From Umbilicaria muhlenbergii (Eukaryota; Ascomycota; Lecanoromycetes; Umbilicariales; Umbilicariaceae): a stretch of DNA of 64,000 bases. Shown one piece after another: positions 11,024 to 23,300 of this stretch. Where the stretch lies: NCBI GenBank assembly GCA_000611775.1, contig KK106981.1, positions 9,523,973-9,587,972 of the forward strand. Direction: 5' to 3'. The first letter of the stretch is position 1. Every line of letters begins with the position of its first letter. The translations under genes were made by a program, and so were the position numbers. Below the pieces are notes generated by a model. It did not search any database and was not told where the DNA came from. It saw nothing but the letters and a program-made list of their open reading frames with translations.

Positions 11024-11028
11024 ACTAA
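11024..11028. repeat. Left target duplication of Gypsy B3 (ACTAA)
   Basis: ACTAA precedes the left LTR start. ACTAG follows the right LTR at 43733-43737. Four of five bases match, and the G/A difference is of the hypermutation type. Confidence 0.6.
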
Positions 11029-11435
11029 TGTAACAGGTGATGTCATAGTGACTGAAGTAATATTATTGTTCAACAAACTATAAATACAGTTCAATGAACT
11101 GAACAAGATTCAATGAACTACATGATCATATAATGATTTTAGGGTTAAGATCAAGTGAGGGAACTAGTAGTCATAAACTTAAGAGATTGCATTTGATACA
11201 TGAGTTGAGCATGAACTCCTAACTATGAATCTACCTGTGATTATATAGACTCTAGGAGACTCATGTGATCAAGGTGATCATAATGATTGAATCCTCAATT
11301 GCTCTGAACAACTTGATCACTCTGATTGAGGTGATTAAGGTGTTCAAGTCCTCACTCATCTTGATCACTTTGATCAGTATCAACTGTTCACTGCAAGCAT
11401 ATACTTTTAAGTACTGTCTTGACTAAGTCATAACA
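11029..11435 (-). repeat. Hybrid LTR (B3 outer part, B2 inner part), 407 bp
   Basis: Starts TGTAACAGGTGATG and ends GTCATAACA. The first ~170 bp match the B3 right LTR (for example AAATACAGTTCAATGAACTG). The last half matches the B2 right LTR (GATCAAGGTGATCATAATG, then the TAAGTACTGTCTTGACTAAG block). The expected second TGTAACAGG start of B2 within B3's LTR is absent. Confidence 0.8.
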
Positions 11436-11494
11436 CTAGCTCCCCTCACAAGGTTTGCATCCTCAGAAATCAAAGCCTCTCATGTCTTACTTCA

Positions 11495-11927
11495 TGTAAC
11501 AGGTGATGTCATAGTGATGAAGATAATATAATCATTCAATGAACTATATCAACATTCATCTGATCACAGCGCTTGGTTCAATGAACTACTGATCACATGT
11601 AGACTTGAATAAGCTAGAAGGCAGTAGACTTATGAGATTGCATTTGATACATGAGTTGAGCATGAGCTCCTAACTATGAATCTACCTGTGATTATATAAT
11701 ATTTTAAAAGACTCATGTGTGACTGTACTGCTCTGTGTGTGTAACTTTACTGCTCAGGGTGCTCATGCCTTGAGCATCATGAGTGATCAGGTGCTCAAGG
11801 TGCTCATGTCTTAAACATCATGAGTAATTAAGTGCTTGAGGTGCTCATGTCCTGAGCATCATGAGCAGTACCACATGTACGCCTGCTATGCATATCAATC
11901 AGGTATCATCTAGTGAGAGGTGTAACA
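11495..11927 (-). repeat. B1 3' LTR (433 bp) with 41-bp internal tandem repeat
   Basis: Pairs with 24914-25346 at equal length. All clear differences between the two are C/T or G/A. It contains about three 41-bp units built on GTGCTCATGCCTTGAGCATC, and two GTTCAATGAAC-type near-palindromes. Confidence 0.92.
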
Positions 11928-11974
11928 TTAGCTTCCTCCTCAACATTTTCATCCTTGAAAACTCAACCTTCCTC

Positions 11975-12514
11975 ATGCCTTCATTCAGTGTCAGAAAGAA
12001 GAAGCTGTCTACTTCTCATCATTCTCATCTGGCTGATTTGATCACTGAGAACAGGAGGATTGTTATGTGAACATGTAGTCACTGCTTAACTGATGGCAAG
12101 AAGTGCAAGATGTCAGATGATTATGATAAGTGTGACATTTGCATTCAGCTGAGCATCTCTTGCAACTTGTTCATATCCTCAGAGAAGATCAACAAGGTGA
12201 GTGTGAAGATTCATCATCTGAAAAAGAAAAAGGATGCCATCATGACACAAAAGTGAAAAATAAGAGTGAAGAAAGAGAGACTTCACAAACAGATCACTTT
12301 TTTGAGGAAGAAACAGTCAGACTTGATTTGTACTGAACTTTGAAACATTGAAGAGCTGAAGATGAATGAGCATGCAGCTGCTGTAGCTGCTGATTTTTTT
12401 AATAAGCCTTCACTTGACTTTCTTGCGCTTGAGGCTTTTAATTTTAATGACATGAACTGGCTTCCTGCAGGTTTCTTTGATGAAACTGACACAATTTTGC
12501 TGCACAATAAGTGA
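11975..12514 (+). CDS. B1 antisense ORF: Zn2Cys6-like cluster plus coiled coil
   Basis: A 179-codon frame on the strand opposite to B1's gag-pol, between the 3' LTR and the integrase end. It starts at the Met of MPSFSVRKKKL and ends at TGA 12512. Spacing C-x2-C-x6-C-x8-C-x2-C-x6-C (CSHC, KKC, KC, DIC, SC from 12074) is that of a fungal Zn(II)2Cys6 binuclear cluster. A Lys/Glu-rich coiled-coil stretch (KKERLHKQITFLRKKQ) and a C-terminal end with DMNWLPAGFF follow. The same layout recurs in B2 and B3. Three internal TGA codons sit where Trp, Gln or Arg is expected, so this copy is not translatable as it stands. The function is unknown; a DNA-binding regulator of the element is an inference from the cysteine pattern. 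Confidence 0.65.
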
Positions 12515-13144
12515 GATTTTCCTCTGACTCTCATGTGTTTCCTTCACTGTCATATCCTTTTCATTTGATCAGATAATGTGATTCATCATTTATGTCTTGC
12601 TGATCTAGAATTTCTTCTACCTTGAATTTGACGTCTTGACTTTTCAGGTCAATCTCTGGTGAATTTTCTTATATTGATGTTTTCAAGTCTGCTGATTCAA
12701 GTAATGATACATGAAATACTGAGTGTATTCACATAATGAGTGAAAGCTCAAGCTCATAGTTGACGCTTTTCTTGGTTTTTGCAATTTGAAAAGGTCTCAA
12801 CTTCATGTGGTTCAATTTGTTGCTAAGTCATTTTGTCTTGATATTGTGACATAAGAGGTATACTTTATCTCTCTCTTTGAGAGTAGGTCTCTTATCTCTC
12901 TTTTTATTATGATATACTGCTGATTTTTCTGAGGTGAATTTGATGTTCCTTTGCAGCATTTCATGCAGGTTCTTAAGGTGATTCACTTGTACTCTTACTC
13001 TCTGTGTTATCATTATTAGCCCTCTGACCTCATTCATAGCTGAGTTGAAATCATAATTGATGTAGAATGATGAAACTTCAGTTGTCTCTGTTGCTGCTGA
13101 ATTATATGTTAACTGAGTTATCAGTAAGAGTTTTACTCAATTAG

Positions 13145-13599
13145 TGTGAGCATCTGATATACGGAACTCATCAGGTGCTAGTTCAGAATAGGAAAGATTA
13201 TGCTTAACAACAGCACAGCCTTGTGAAGGTAACTTTCACTAGTGAATCAACCTCATGAGGGAGCTCAGCCAATAGACATCACTCCTGGCACTTCACAGAA
13301 GTGGCTAAAGAAGTTGACATCATTGATGACACCTCATGAAGATGTGATTCAGCAATGAACACCTCATGAAGGCAGCTTCACTGAGGTGACTGCTTCATGA
13401 GACCTTCCTCAGGCAGGCTAGCTTCAGAAGAGATATATTATGAGGTCAGAGTGTGTCTCACTTTCTTTCTTAATAATAATTCTCTACCTACTAGCAATAT
13501 CATACTATTGTGAACCATCAATTATAAGCTTAAGTCATTATTGTCACATAGCTTCATAATTCCTTAGTTAAGATATTACCTCATGATAGTACACTTACA
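13145..13599 (+). repeat. Element A 5' LTR (455 bp)
   Basis: Identical length to the 3' LTR at 19936-20390. Differences are almost all C/T or G/A (for example GAAGGTAACTTTCAC versus CAAAGATAACTTTCAT). It contains repeated CACCTCATGAAGGTGTGATT-like motifs. Confidence 0.93.
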
Positions 13600-13639
13600 G
13601 TTTTATTGCTTCAATTCATTGTAAGGACGCTGTTCAGCA

Positions 13640-16600
13640 AGAATGACTGAAAACTCATAAGCTCCTCAATCAGCCTCTGCAACAGTTTCATAAATCACTC
13701 TAGAAACTTCACAAGCAACAGTTAATGATGATTTTATCATTCTTGACTCTCAGTCATGACACGTCACTCCTACATTCTCTGAGGAGTTCATCATGATGAA
13801 TACCAAAATTCAACTTGTGAAGATTCAACTCATGAGTGAGAAGGAACATACTAGGCAGGTTGAGCTTAAAACTCACAGATGATTTACATCAGATTTATCT
13901 TCAGCTCTGAAACACGCCTGTTATGAAAAGTGAGTCAAAGATGAAGACCTCTACCGTATGAAGGACTACCCTCACTTTCAGCAGTATGTACATCAAATTG
14001 AGCACCTTCTCATGAAGCTTCACCTTGAAGAGTCAGATTGATATCTGAACTACAAAATTGTGAAGTGATGAGTCACACATCATGAAGAAAAGAGCTTGAA
14101 AGATACCTGAGAAAGTCAGAAGGACTTTTTAAAGTCTCTTTTAAAAGACTGTGATAATCAGGTGTATAATGCATGAATGAATTAAATGAATTGTCACAAG
14201 CTAGACAGTGAATCTGATGATGAGTATCTTCACAGGTCAGATGAACTTCTGATTCAAATAAGAAATGAAGTGAAGGATTATCATTAAATTCAGTTAATGA
14301 TCTTCTTCAAGGGCCTGAATCACATCATGAAGCAAAAGATTCATGGACACCCTGTGTTTTCAAACTCTCATGAAGATTTGATTACACTCATGAAGAAACT
14401 CCATCTCAGCATCAGGACTGAAACTCACTCATGAGCAATAATCATGAATAATGACTTCAGCAGAAGCACTTCTGTGAATGCTGTGAAGCAGAAGGATTGC
14501 AAACCTACAACATTCATCATCACTACATCACACAATCTGAAACCCTCATGAGGAGTGTTCTTTGATGGAGACTGCAACTACTGTGACAAGCATGAACATA
14601 AAGAACTGAACTGTCTTAAGAAGAAGTCAAACAACACTGTGAGCAGGACTCTGTCAATCAGTTCAGTTAACAGCAGTAATCATGTCACAGCAGTCTCTGA
14701 GACTATCATGAAGGTCATCATGAAGTCAAGATCAGAGAAGGATGCATTCTTTATGATGAAGACATGATTATGACTCACAGTACACCTTGCAGGAAGATCA
14801 CTTTCAGTTGTTTTTGATAATGTTAATGACCTCAATCTCCTTCACAAGGATATTGTGAAGAGTTTATCTTTAATCTTTAAGGTGTTACTGCTTCATCATG
14901 CTGAAGGAGATACCTTGTGAACTTATTCTGTTTATCATGAAGTGATAGAGGTTCAGGACTCTTTTGAAGTTTGAAAACAGACTTGTGAACCTTTTACCTC
15001 TGCTGACTTAAAGATGCCAGTAATCTTAGAATTATCATGATTATAATGAAATAATCTGAAGGTTGACTTCATCAATCTTACAGTACAGTGAAGGTCAGAT
15101 GCAAGGAACTCTTTAATGACTTCACTGCTGAAAAAGATCATCATAGAAGGCCTCATGAGAAAACTCAGAGACTTTAAAGTGAACTACATGATGCAGAGAT
15201 TGCAGGTGATAAATCTTGATGAATTGAAGAGCTTCATGAACTTGATTCCTGAAGCCTACAAGAGCCTCATGAAGGTCTTTTCAGAAACTCAGGTGAAAAC
15301 TCTGCCTCCTCATCACAAAAGAGATCACTCAATTGATCTGCTGAAGAGGACAACATCACCTTTTGACCTTATGTATAACCTTTTCATGAAGGAGTTGGCT
15401 GTACTATGAAAGTATTTGAACATCAACCTCATGAATGAGTTTATTCAGCTGTCATGATCTTTCATGAGAGCATCAGTGCTCTTTGCATTTAAGGATGATG
15501 AAGGCTTGCGGCTCTGCGTGAATTATCAGAGGTTAAATGCTATTACTTAAAAGAATCAGTACCCTTTATCATTGATTAATGAGATCATGAATCATGTCTG
15601 TGACGCTCAGATCTTTATGAAGATTGATGTCAAAAACACCTACTATCACATTCACATACATGAGGGTGATGAGTGAAAGACAGCCTTTCATACTAAGTAT
15701 GAGCTGTATGAATACTTGATTATGCCTTTTGAGCTTATCAATGCTCTCATGAGTTTTCAGTCTTATATTCATGAAGTCCTTCATGAACATTTAAACATCT
15801 TCATGATTGTATTCCTGAATGATATACTGATTTACTCAATGAAAGAGAGTCAGCATGAACAGCATGTTCAGATTGTCTTGAAAGCTCTGCTCATGACAGG
15901 GTTGTTCACAAAGCTTTTTAAATGCCTGTTTAATGTGAAGCGTGTACCCTTCTTGAGATACATTATCACAGATACAGGGGTTGAAATGAAGATGAATCAC
16001 ATATTCATCATTGTCAACTGGTCAGAGTCAGAAAGTGTGCATGAAGTGTAAACATTTCTGAGCTTCATGAACTTCTACTGAAGGTTCATACAGGGCTTCT
16101 CATGTATCACTGCATCTCTCACAGAGACCACTAAAGAGTTTAATGCAAAATTAAACAAGAAGCTGATCTCATGAAGGGCAGGCTTCCTGTCTTTGAAGGC
16201 ACAGACTGCTTTTAAAGTTCTTGTGCAGGCTTTCACTACTGCTCTGTTCCTGCAACATTTCAACATCGCATTATCAATACGGCTTGAAATGGATGCCTCA
16301 GGGTATGTGATCTCAGGCATTCTCTCACAAAAACACTCTGATGAGTGAAGAGTTACAGCTTATTTCTCATGAAAGATGATACCCATGAAATGAAAGTATG
16401 AAACTCATGATGAAGAACTGCTCATGATAGTTGAGAGTTTCCATCATTGACAGCACTATTTAAAAGGATTCACTCATTCAGTTGAGGTGCTATCAGATCA
16501 TTTGAGCTTGTGAAGCTTTATGACTACTCATAAGCTCTCATGAAGACAGGTTCAATGAGCATTGACTTTATCAGTCTATGATTTTGTTATCACTTATCAG

Positions 16601-18370
16601 AAGGGAAATCTGAATCCTGTTAACAGCCCTTCACAGAGACCTGATCATCAATGCAAAGCAGAACAAGAGGATCAGACTGAGAATGCCTCAATGTTGCAAC
16701 AGGTGCTGTTCCTGACAGTAGTCTTAATTTCAGTCAAGCTTAAGAATGATCTATTGGCTCAGGAGGTACACCTTCATGAGGTATTAATTGCAGGCACAAT
16801 GAGTCCCCGGCAGTGAAATCAATGAAAACAGGCCTCTGAGGCTGTTTTGAATGAAGAACTTTATGAAGAGGTTGACACCTCTCTCATTGAAATGTTACCT
16901 GAATTCTTGTGGATTGATCCCCTCATGAAGCATATGCTGAAACAGATCACTGCTCATGAAGTTAATTCAAGAATGTCAGGTTCTCACTCACTCTGATCAT
17001 GAAGGAATGACCTTTTATACTTTAACTCAGTGCTTTATATACCTCATGCAGAGTCATTACAACTTGAGATTATTAAGAAGCATCATGATGAGCCACTTGC
17101 AGGTCACCTCATGACAGAGAAAATCTTTACTTTAATACATGCAAAGTACTACTGGCTGAACATGCAGAAGCAAATTCAGGAATACTGTAATTCTTGTCTT
17201 GTCTGTCAGGGAGTCATTCATGAAAGGTAACTTGAATTATTACAGCTCATACCTATCCTGAAGAGACCTTGAGAGGTACTCACCTTAAACTTCATAACTG
17301 ACCTTCCAGAGAGCCATGCTTATGAGGGTGAGTATGATGTCATACTGATGATGATGTGTAAATTCTCAAAGATGGCACATTATATTTCAGCCAGAAAGGA
17401 CTGAACTGCTGATCAACTCATGAAGATCTTTGTGAGAGAGATTGTTAAACTGCATGAAGTCACTCAAGCTTTAATTTCAAATCATGAATCTGTTTTTACC
17501 TCATGACTCTGAGTCAACTTGATGTTCACGTTGAAGATTAATCACTGATTGAGCACTGCCTTTCATCCACAAACTGATGAGCAGACTGAATGACAGAATA
17601 GCATGCTGAAACAGTACCTGTGAAGTTATGTCAATTATCAACAGAACAATTGAGCCTCACTTTTAACATTAACTGAGTTTGCATACAACGTGAGCCTACA
17701 CTCTTCTACTGAAAAGGCACCATTTGAGGTCATCTATGACTTCATACTTAGATCAGATATGCTCACTGCAGAGGAACTCATGAAGTACTCTGCAGTTAAG
17801 AGAATTATCACTGAAGCTGAGCAGCTTATGAAGTGTCTTTGCAAGATCTGAATAAAAGTCTGCAGAGCTCTTGTGAAGTCTCAAGAGTATCAAGTTAAGC
17901 ACTACAATCAGTCTCACCTTGATGTGATCTATAAAGTTGAACAGTTAATCTGATTAAAGGTCAAGAACATAACCCTGAAGTGACTCTCATGAAAGCTGAA
18001 TTGACAGTGTTATGAACTCTTTCAGATTGTAAAGAAGATTGAGAATGTTGCTTATCAGCTGAAACTACCAGAGGAACTTCACATTCATGATGTGTTTCAT
18101 GTTAGCCTGCTTCATGATCATAAACTGCAGGCAGATGAGGATACATCAGAGCCTGAATCACTTCACCTCACAGAGGACTCAGCTGAAAGGGAGTGAGAGA
18201 TTGAAGTTATAACAGCCTCATGAATTGTGATCAACCCTGAGGATAAACCTGTCCTACAATATTGCATTGTGTGAAAGGAATTCTCAGAGATTACTTAAGA
18301 GCTTGCAGATAACACCTGCAACTTCAAGAAATTGATTAAAAAGTTTCATGAGAACTTCCCTGAGGCTCTG
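13640..18370 (+). pseudogene. Element A gag-pol with C-terminal chromodomain, decayed
   Basis: Domains in order on plus: gag (about 13800-14560); CCHC knuckle CNYCDKHEHKELNC at 14573-14614; protease region not clearly readable; reverse transcriptase 15230-16020 (EGLRLCVNYQRLNAIT, IFMKIDVKNTYYHIHI, FLNDILIYS where the family has Y/F-LDDIL); RNase H 16230-16660 (FIQGFSCITASLTE, EMDASGYVISGILSQ, YETHDEELL); integrase with the HHCC finger at 17070-17215 (KKHHDEPLAGHL, CNSCLVC) and core residues in ITDLPES, ISNHES and PQTDEQTE; a chromodomain near 18195-18370 (LQYCIV, then LIKKFHENFPEAL). A chromodomain places it among chromoviruses, whose integrases read histone marks. Nearly all in-frame stops are TGA at Trp or Arg positions. 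It is inactive. Confidence 0.88.
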
Positions 18371-18769
18371 TGAGTCATAATCAATGCTGATACATGTTCA
18401 TGAGGGAACTGAGCAAAGGGCTAAGGTTCCTTCTGCTCATCAGAGCACTAAGCTACCAGAGGACTGAAAGTGAAATCACTTCACAAAGCTTGAAGGCTCA
18501 TGAAGGGATGAGTCATGCTGACTTCAGCCTGTTGAGGCTTATTAGTCTTTAGCATCATGAAGAGATCTGACTCAGAGCTAGAGTCCTGTGAGGGGTAACC
18601 CTCACAGGAGCTGATATTTACCTCTGAAAGAGCCTGAACATCTCAACCATCATCAGTTTGTCACAGTGGTATTTCCCTTCAGTGAAGCCTGTGAGTCTTC
18701 ACCTTCACAGGGGCGTCAAGCCTAGGCAGTGATCATGACAGCTTTGTGAGCCTTGCTCACTCAGCATTT

Positions 18770-19640
18770 CTCTCACTTGCGCGCCTTGCGCGCCTCCTTG
18801 CGACCCTCAGGGTCAGGGTTGACTGAGGGTGAAGACAAAAACAGAGGCGGACTCAGTTCCTGCAAGAGAGATGATGAAGTCAGGGGTGATGAAGATGAAG
18901 CTGCAAATGATTAGCAAAAGCGCTTCATGAAAACGTATTGTAAAGTCATACAGAGGAAGACGCAGGCCTTGCTGATGTGCTGATGACACTCCACGCACTT
19001 GATGGCGTGAGGGGAGAGGAAACAACCCTTAAAATGATTGAGGCCGTGACCTGCAGCAGCAGCAACACACGGCTCACAGGCCTGAAGGGGGATGTCCTCA
19101 GTCTTCACAATTATTATCATGAAGGTCAGTCGCGAAGCGTTCTCATGGAGGGTGGTCACAAAGGTCACTTACAGATCACTTCATGATCTTGCTCACAGTC
19201 AGTGAGCTGGACAAGCTGCTGCAAGATGACGCAGTCATGGAGCTGAGCCTCCCCGTGAAGGGCTACCTCGCGAAAGGTTTGATTGCAAGGGACTGAGTCA
19301 GAGGCCTGCATGAACAGAGGAAACAAATGAGAATCACAGATGATTTGCCTGAGGGTGTTGATGATGTGGTCAGTGTGAAGCATGATGAGCTGTATCACTG
19401 TTAGTGAAAAGGCACCGCGAAGGCAAGCATCATGAAGGCAAGCATCATGAAGGCAAGCATCATGAAGACAAGCATCACGGGGGCAAAACATCACAAGGGG
19501 CATCACAAGAACCATGATCATGAACTTACCTGATGAGAGGTGAAAGGTTGAAGTTGTGAAGGTTGCTAGCAGTGAAAACTCTGACCTTATGCTCTGCGCG
19601 GGCCATTCACAAGGCTTGGCAAAGTGAATCTGAATGACCT
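18770..19640. other. CpG-retaining segment in the 3' part of element A
   Basis: Between the pol end and the 3' LTR about 870 bp keep many CpG sites (CTTGCGCGCCTTGCGCGCC at 18776, CAGTCGCGAAGCGTTC at 19128, CTACCTCGCGAAAGG at 19262). The surrounding element has almost none. Open frames occur on both strands, without family resemblance. Near 19415-19480 a 16-bp unit AAGGCAAGCATCATG(A) is repeated about four times. Confidence 0.6.
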
Positions 19641-19935
19641 CATGAACAGCTGAACAGGCTCACAAATGAGCAACAATCATCATGAACACTGAGTCAGTGT
19701 ATAAATCAGTCATAACTTCACAAACATCTTGTGAAGGGAGACTCTTTTTCCCACTGAGTTTTAATGAGCTCCGCAACATATTTTTTTTTACAATTTTAAT
19801 TTTTTTTTTTTCTGACCTACAGGGTCATTTTTTTTAACTGTTACTGATGCATTGTGAAGCACTTCTCAGTGAAGCCTTGCAACTGTGAACGTCATCATAC
19901 TCATGAGGGCATGAGCCTTTGAAGGGGGGGAGCAA

Positions 19936-20390
19936 TGTGAGCATTCAGTGTACAAAACTCACCAGGTGCTAGTTCAGAATAGAAAAGGTTATGCTTAACA
20001 ACAGCATGACCTTGCAAAGATAACTTTCATTAGTGAATCAACCTCATGAGGAAGCTCAGTTAATAGACATCACTCCTGGCACTTCATGAAAGTGGTTAAA
20101 GGAGTTGACATCATTGATGACACCTCATGAAGGTGTGATTCAGCAATGAACACCTCATGAAGGCAGCTTCACTGAGGTGACTGCTTCATGAGATCTTCCT
20201 CAGGCAGGCTAGCTTCAGAAGGGATATATTATGAGGTCAGAGCATGTCTCACTTTCTTTCTTAGCAATAATTCTCTACCTACTAGCAATATCATATTATT
20301 GTGAACCACCAACTATAAGTTTAAGTCACTATTGTCACATAGCTTCATAATTCCTTAGTTAAGATATTACCTCATGGTAGTACGCTTACA
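19936..20390 (+). repeat. Element A 3' LTR (455 bp)
   Basis: Preceded by a purine tract and followed by the ATTAG target duplication. It matches 13145-13599. Confidence 0.93.
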
Positions 20391-23300
20391 ATTAGTTTGC
20401 TGATAATTAACATAACATTGTAGGTATTATTTCATAGTTTAATTTAATCATTCTGTCTGTTCATTCATCTGAGGATGATATGATGTTGATAACTTATAAT
20501 GTATCCTCAACTGATCTACTAATGATTTTCAAAACTTGAAGGTGAAGAGTTTATCTCTATCAGAGATTATCTCTTCTGACAGTTCATGATTGACTGCTAT
20601 AATTCTTAAAAACATATATGTGAGTTCCTCTGCTGATGATGCTTCATTATAAGGTATGAAGTATTCATACTTCATGAGTTTATCAGTGATAATTAATATT
20701 GAATCATAAACTGCTTTCATCAAAGGTTCTTTTGACTTTGATAACTTAATCACAAAGTTTAATGCAATGCTTGTTCATGATCTCAATGATGTCCTTGATG
20801 ACTTGAATAAACTGTATAACTTATGTTGATCTGCTTTGCTTCTTCAGCAGATGTCACACTTTTAAATGATCTTTTCAATCTTCTTTCTCATGTATGGGAA
20901 GTAATATGTCCTTGTGAGTCATTTTATCATTTTGTTAATTTCTTGATGATCATGTGTCCTGTTGAAATGACTTTCTTCTATTAGCTTCTGTTGAAGATTA
21001 ATAGAAATATAAATTAAGTTTTAAAAAAGTAATAAACCTTTCTCCTTTTTAAAGCTTTCATGATCTTTAATATTTTAAAGAACCTGCTGTGCTAACTTAT
21101 CATTCTTCAATGCTTTTTGAATCTTATTCTCAAAAACATCATTCTTTATCTGTATGATGAGGTTGAACTGTCTGTTGAAAGACATGTTTCCTTGCTCATC
21201 CTCTTGAAGAATAGCATGACTGATGACTGACTTATCTTGTAAGTAATCAGCTTGTTGATTGAGAGTGTTCACTTTGATGTTCTCTGATTCTTTTTGATAA
21301 TGAATTCTGAAATTATATTGTGATAATTCTTCTGATCAACGTACCTGTCTTTGATTTAAGACTTTCATTGTCATGAAATACAACAGATTTTTATAATCTG
21401 AATATACTTAAACCTCATGTTTATGTCCTTTCAGATACACATGTCATTGCTTAAATATATCAACAATAATTAACAGCTCCTTGTCATGTATCTTGTAATT
21501 CATTTCAGCGCTTGAAAACTTTCTTGAATAGAAAGCTACTGACTGTAAATGTCTCTTATCATTTAACTGATTGATGCATGCTCTTATAGCTCCGTCTGAC
21601 GCGTTCATCTCAAGTGTAATAAGTTTCTCAGGGTTGAAACTCATGAGAATTGATTAAGAAGTGAATTTCTTCTTCAACTCATCAAAGGCTTTCTGTGCTT
21701 CAGATGATCACTTAAATTTCTGATCTTTCCTGATCAACTCTGTTAGAGGTGATGTGATTTTTAAATACTTCTCAATAAACTTTCTATAGAAGTTTGTGAA
21801 CTCAAGAAAGGATTGTACTTCCTTGATGTTCTTCAGTACTGATTATTTAATCACAGATTGTATTTTTTCTGAGTTCATTTATAATCCTTCTGATGTTACA
21901 ATGAAGCCTAAAAAGTGTACTTCCTTGAAATGAAAAAGACTCTTCTCAGGTTTTACCTGCAATCCTGCATCCTGAAGTGCTTGTAGAACTTTATGAACAT
22001 GCTGAACATGCTACTCCTTTGTCTTGAAGTAGATCAGTATGTCATTGAGGTATATAATCATGAACTGATTCAAATATTCTTGCAGTATGTTATTGATAAA
22101 AGCCTGAAATGTTGCTGATGCATTTGTCAATCTGAAAGGCATTACTAAGTACTCATAAAGTCTTGACCTTGTTTGAAACACAGTTTTTCATTCATCTCCT
22201 TCTTTGATACAAATCTGGTTGAAGGCTCCTGGAATATCAAACTTAATAAATCATTACACTCTCTGAAACTGATCCTGCAGTTCTGAAATAAGCAGCAAAG
22301 GGTAACTGTTTTTGATGATAATGTTGTTCAGCGCTCAGTAGTTGACACACAACCTAAGTGAACTGTCTGACTTTGGTACAAACAGTATTGAATATTCAGC
22401 TGAAGATTATGATTCTCATATGAATTCTTTTCATAAGTTCTCCTCTAAGTATTCTCATAAAGTGTTTAGCTTTTGAGGTGACAATGAGTAGATAGATTGC
22501 TTCATTGATGTGTAATCTTTCATGATCTTGATTTCATGATCTCATTCTTAATATTTCAGCAAGACGTCCTGATCCTTTACAGCTGTAAACAATTCCTTGA
22601 AGTCTTTATATTCTTTAGGAATAGATAACTTGATAACAGAGTCTTAATCATCTTTAACTCATCTGCTTCACAGTATCTTTGCATCAGGATTCTTCAGTTC
22701 CTTGTGTGTTTCTTCTGTTGACATAGTGAAGATCTTCACACCTTCAGGTGAGTTCAGGACTGAATATAATTTATTTAAATTATCACTCTTAATGAAGTAT
22801 ATCTCATTTTCAGCTCAATCAATCATTGGATTGACTGCTCAGAGTCATGATATTCTCAGGACTATATCACTTCCTGATTGCTTCATTATGTTGAATTGAA
22901 TCTTTTCTCAATGTTGACTTAAATGCATAAGTGTAGAAACCGTCTCTCAGTTTATTCATTCATCATTATGTTTCATAAAGATCTCATTAAACTCTTGAAG
23001 TTTAAAAAGATTCTGCTTCATCTGTGTCTGAATTACATGTTTCACAGCAAATCCTGAGTTCATGAAGTTCTCTGTGCAGTCATTGTCTATTAGCAGTCAG
23101 GCTGGCTGATCATTAACTTTAACTTAAACATGAAAGTTGCTCATGTTTTTCTGTGCTGCAGTGATGAACTCTTGTTGTTGTTCACTGCCTGAAGGCTTTG
23201 AAGTAAGCATCTTCAGAGACCTCTGACTCAGAGGGCCTTCTAGTTTTTTGAATTAAAAGGAGAGAAACTTAAGTTCTTCTCTACATACTCAAAGTCTTCT

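Larger units (their letters stand above)
13145..20390 (+). mobile_element. Gypsy chromovirus-type retrotransposon A (7.2 kb)
   Basis: LTRs of 455 bp each (13145-13599 and 19936-20390), TGTGAGCAT...CTTACA. Target duplication ATTAG is at 13140-13144 and 20391-20395. A polypurine tract GAAGGGGGGGAGCAA lies just before the 3' LTR (19921-19935). It is inserted in the integrase region of B1; the empty site can be rebuilt by comparison with B2 (26460) and B3 (32560). It is the only element of the B nest coding on plus. Confidence 0.94.

Noticed and set aside
13640-18370. Possible reassignment of TGA to tryptophan, because family Trp positions so often read TGA
   Set aside because: TGA also stands at Arg positions, intact TGG codons remain nearby, flanking genes use TGA as stop, and LTR pairs show the same C-to-T changes outside coding sequence. 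Hypermutation explains it.
19415-19490. CRISPR-like short repeats
   Set aside because: Direct tandem units without spacers, in a eukaryotic retrotransposon.
19165-19521. Minus-strand ORF with repeated HDACL
   Set aside because: Arises from the 16-bp tandem repeat in element A's 3' region; no conservation evidence.
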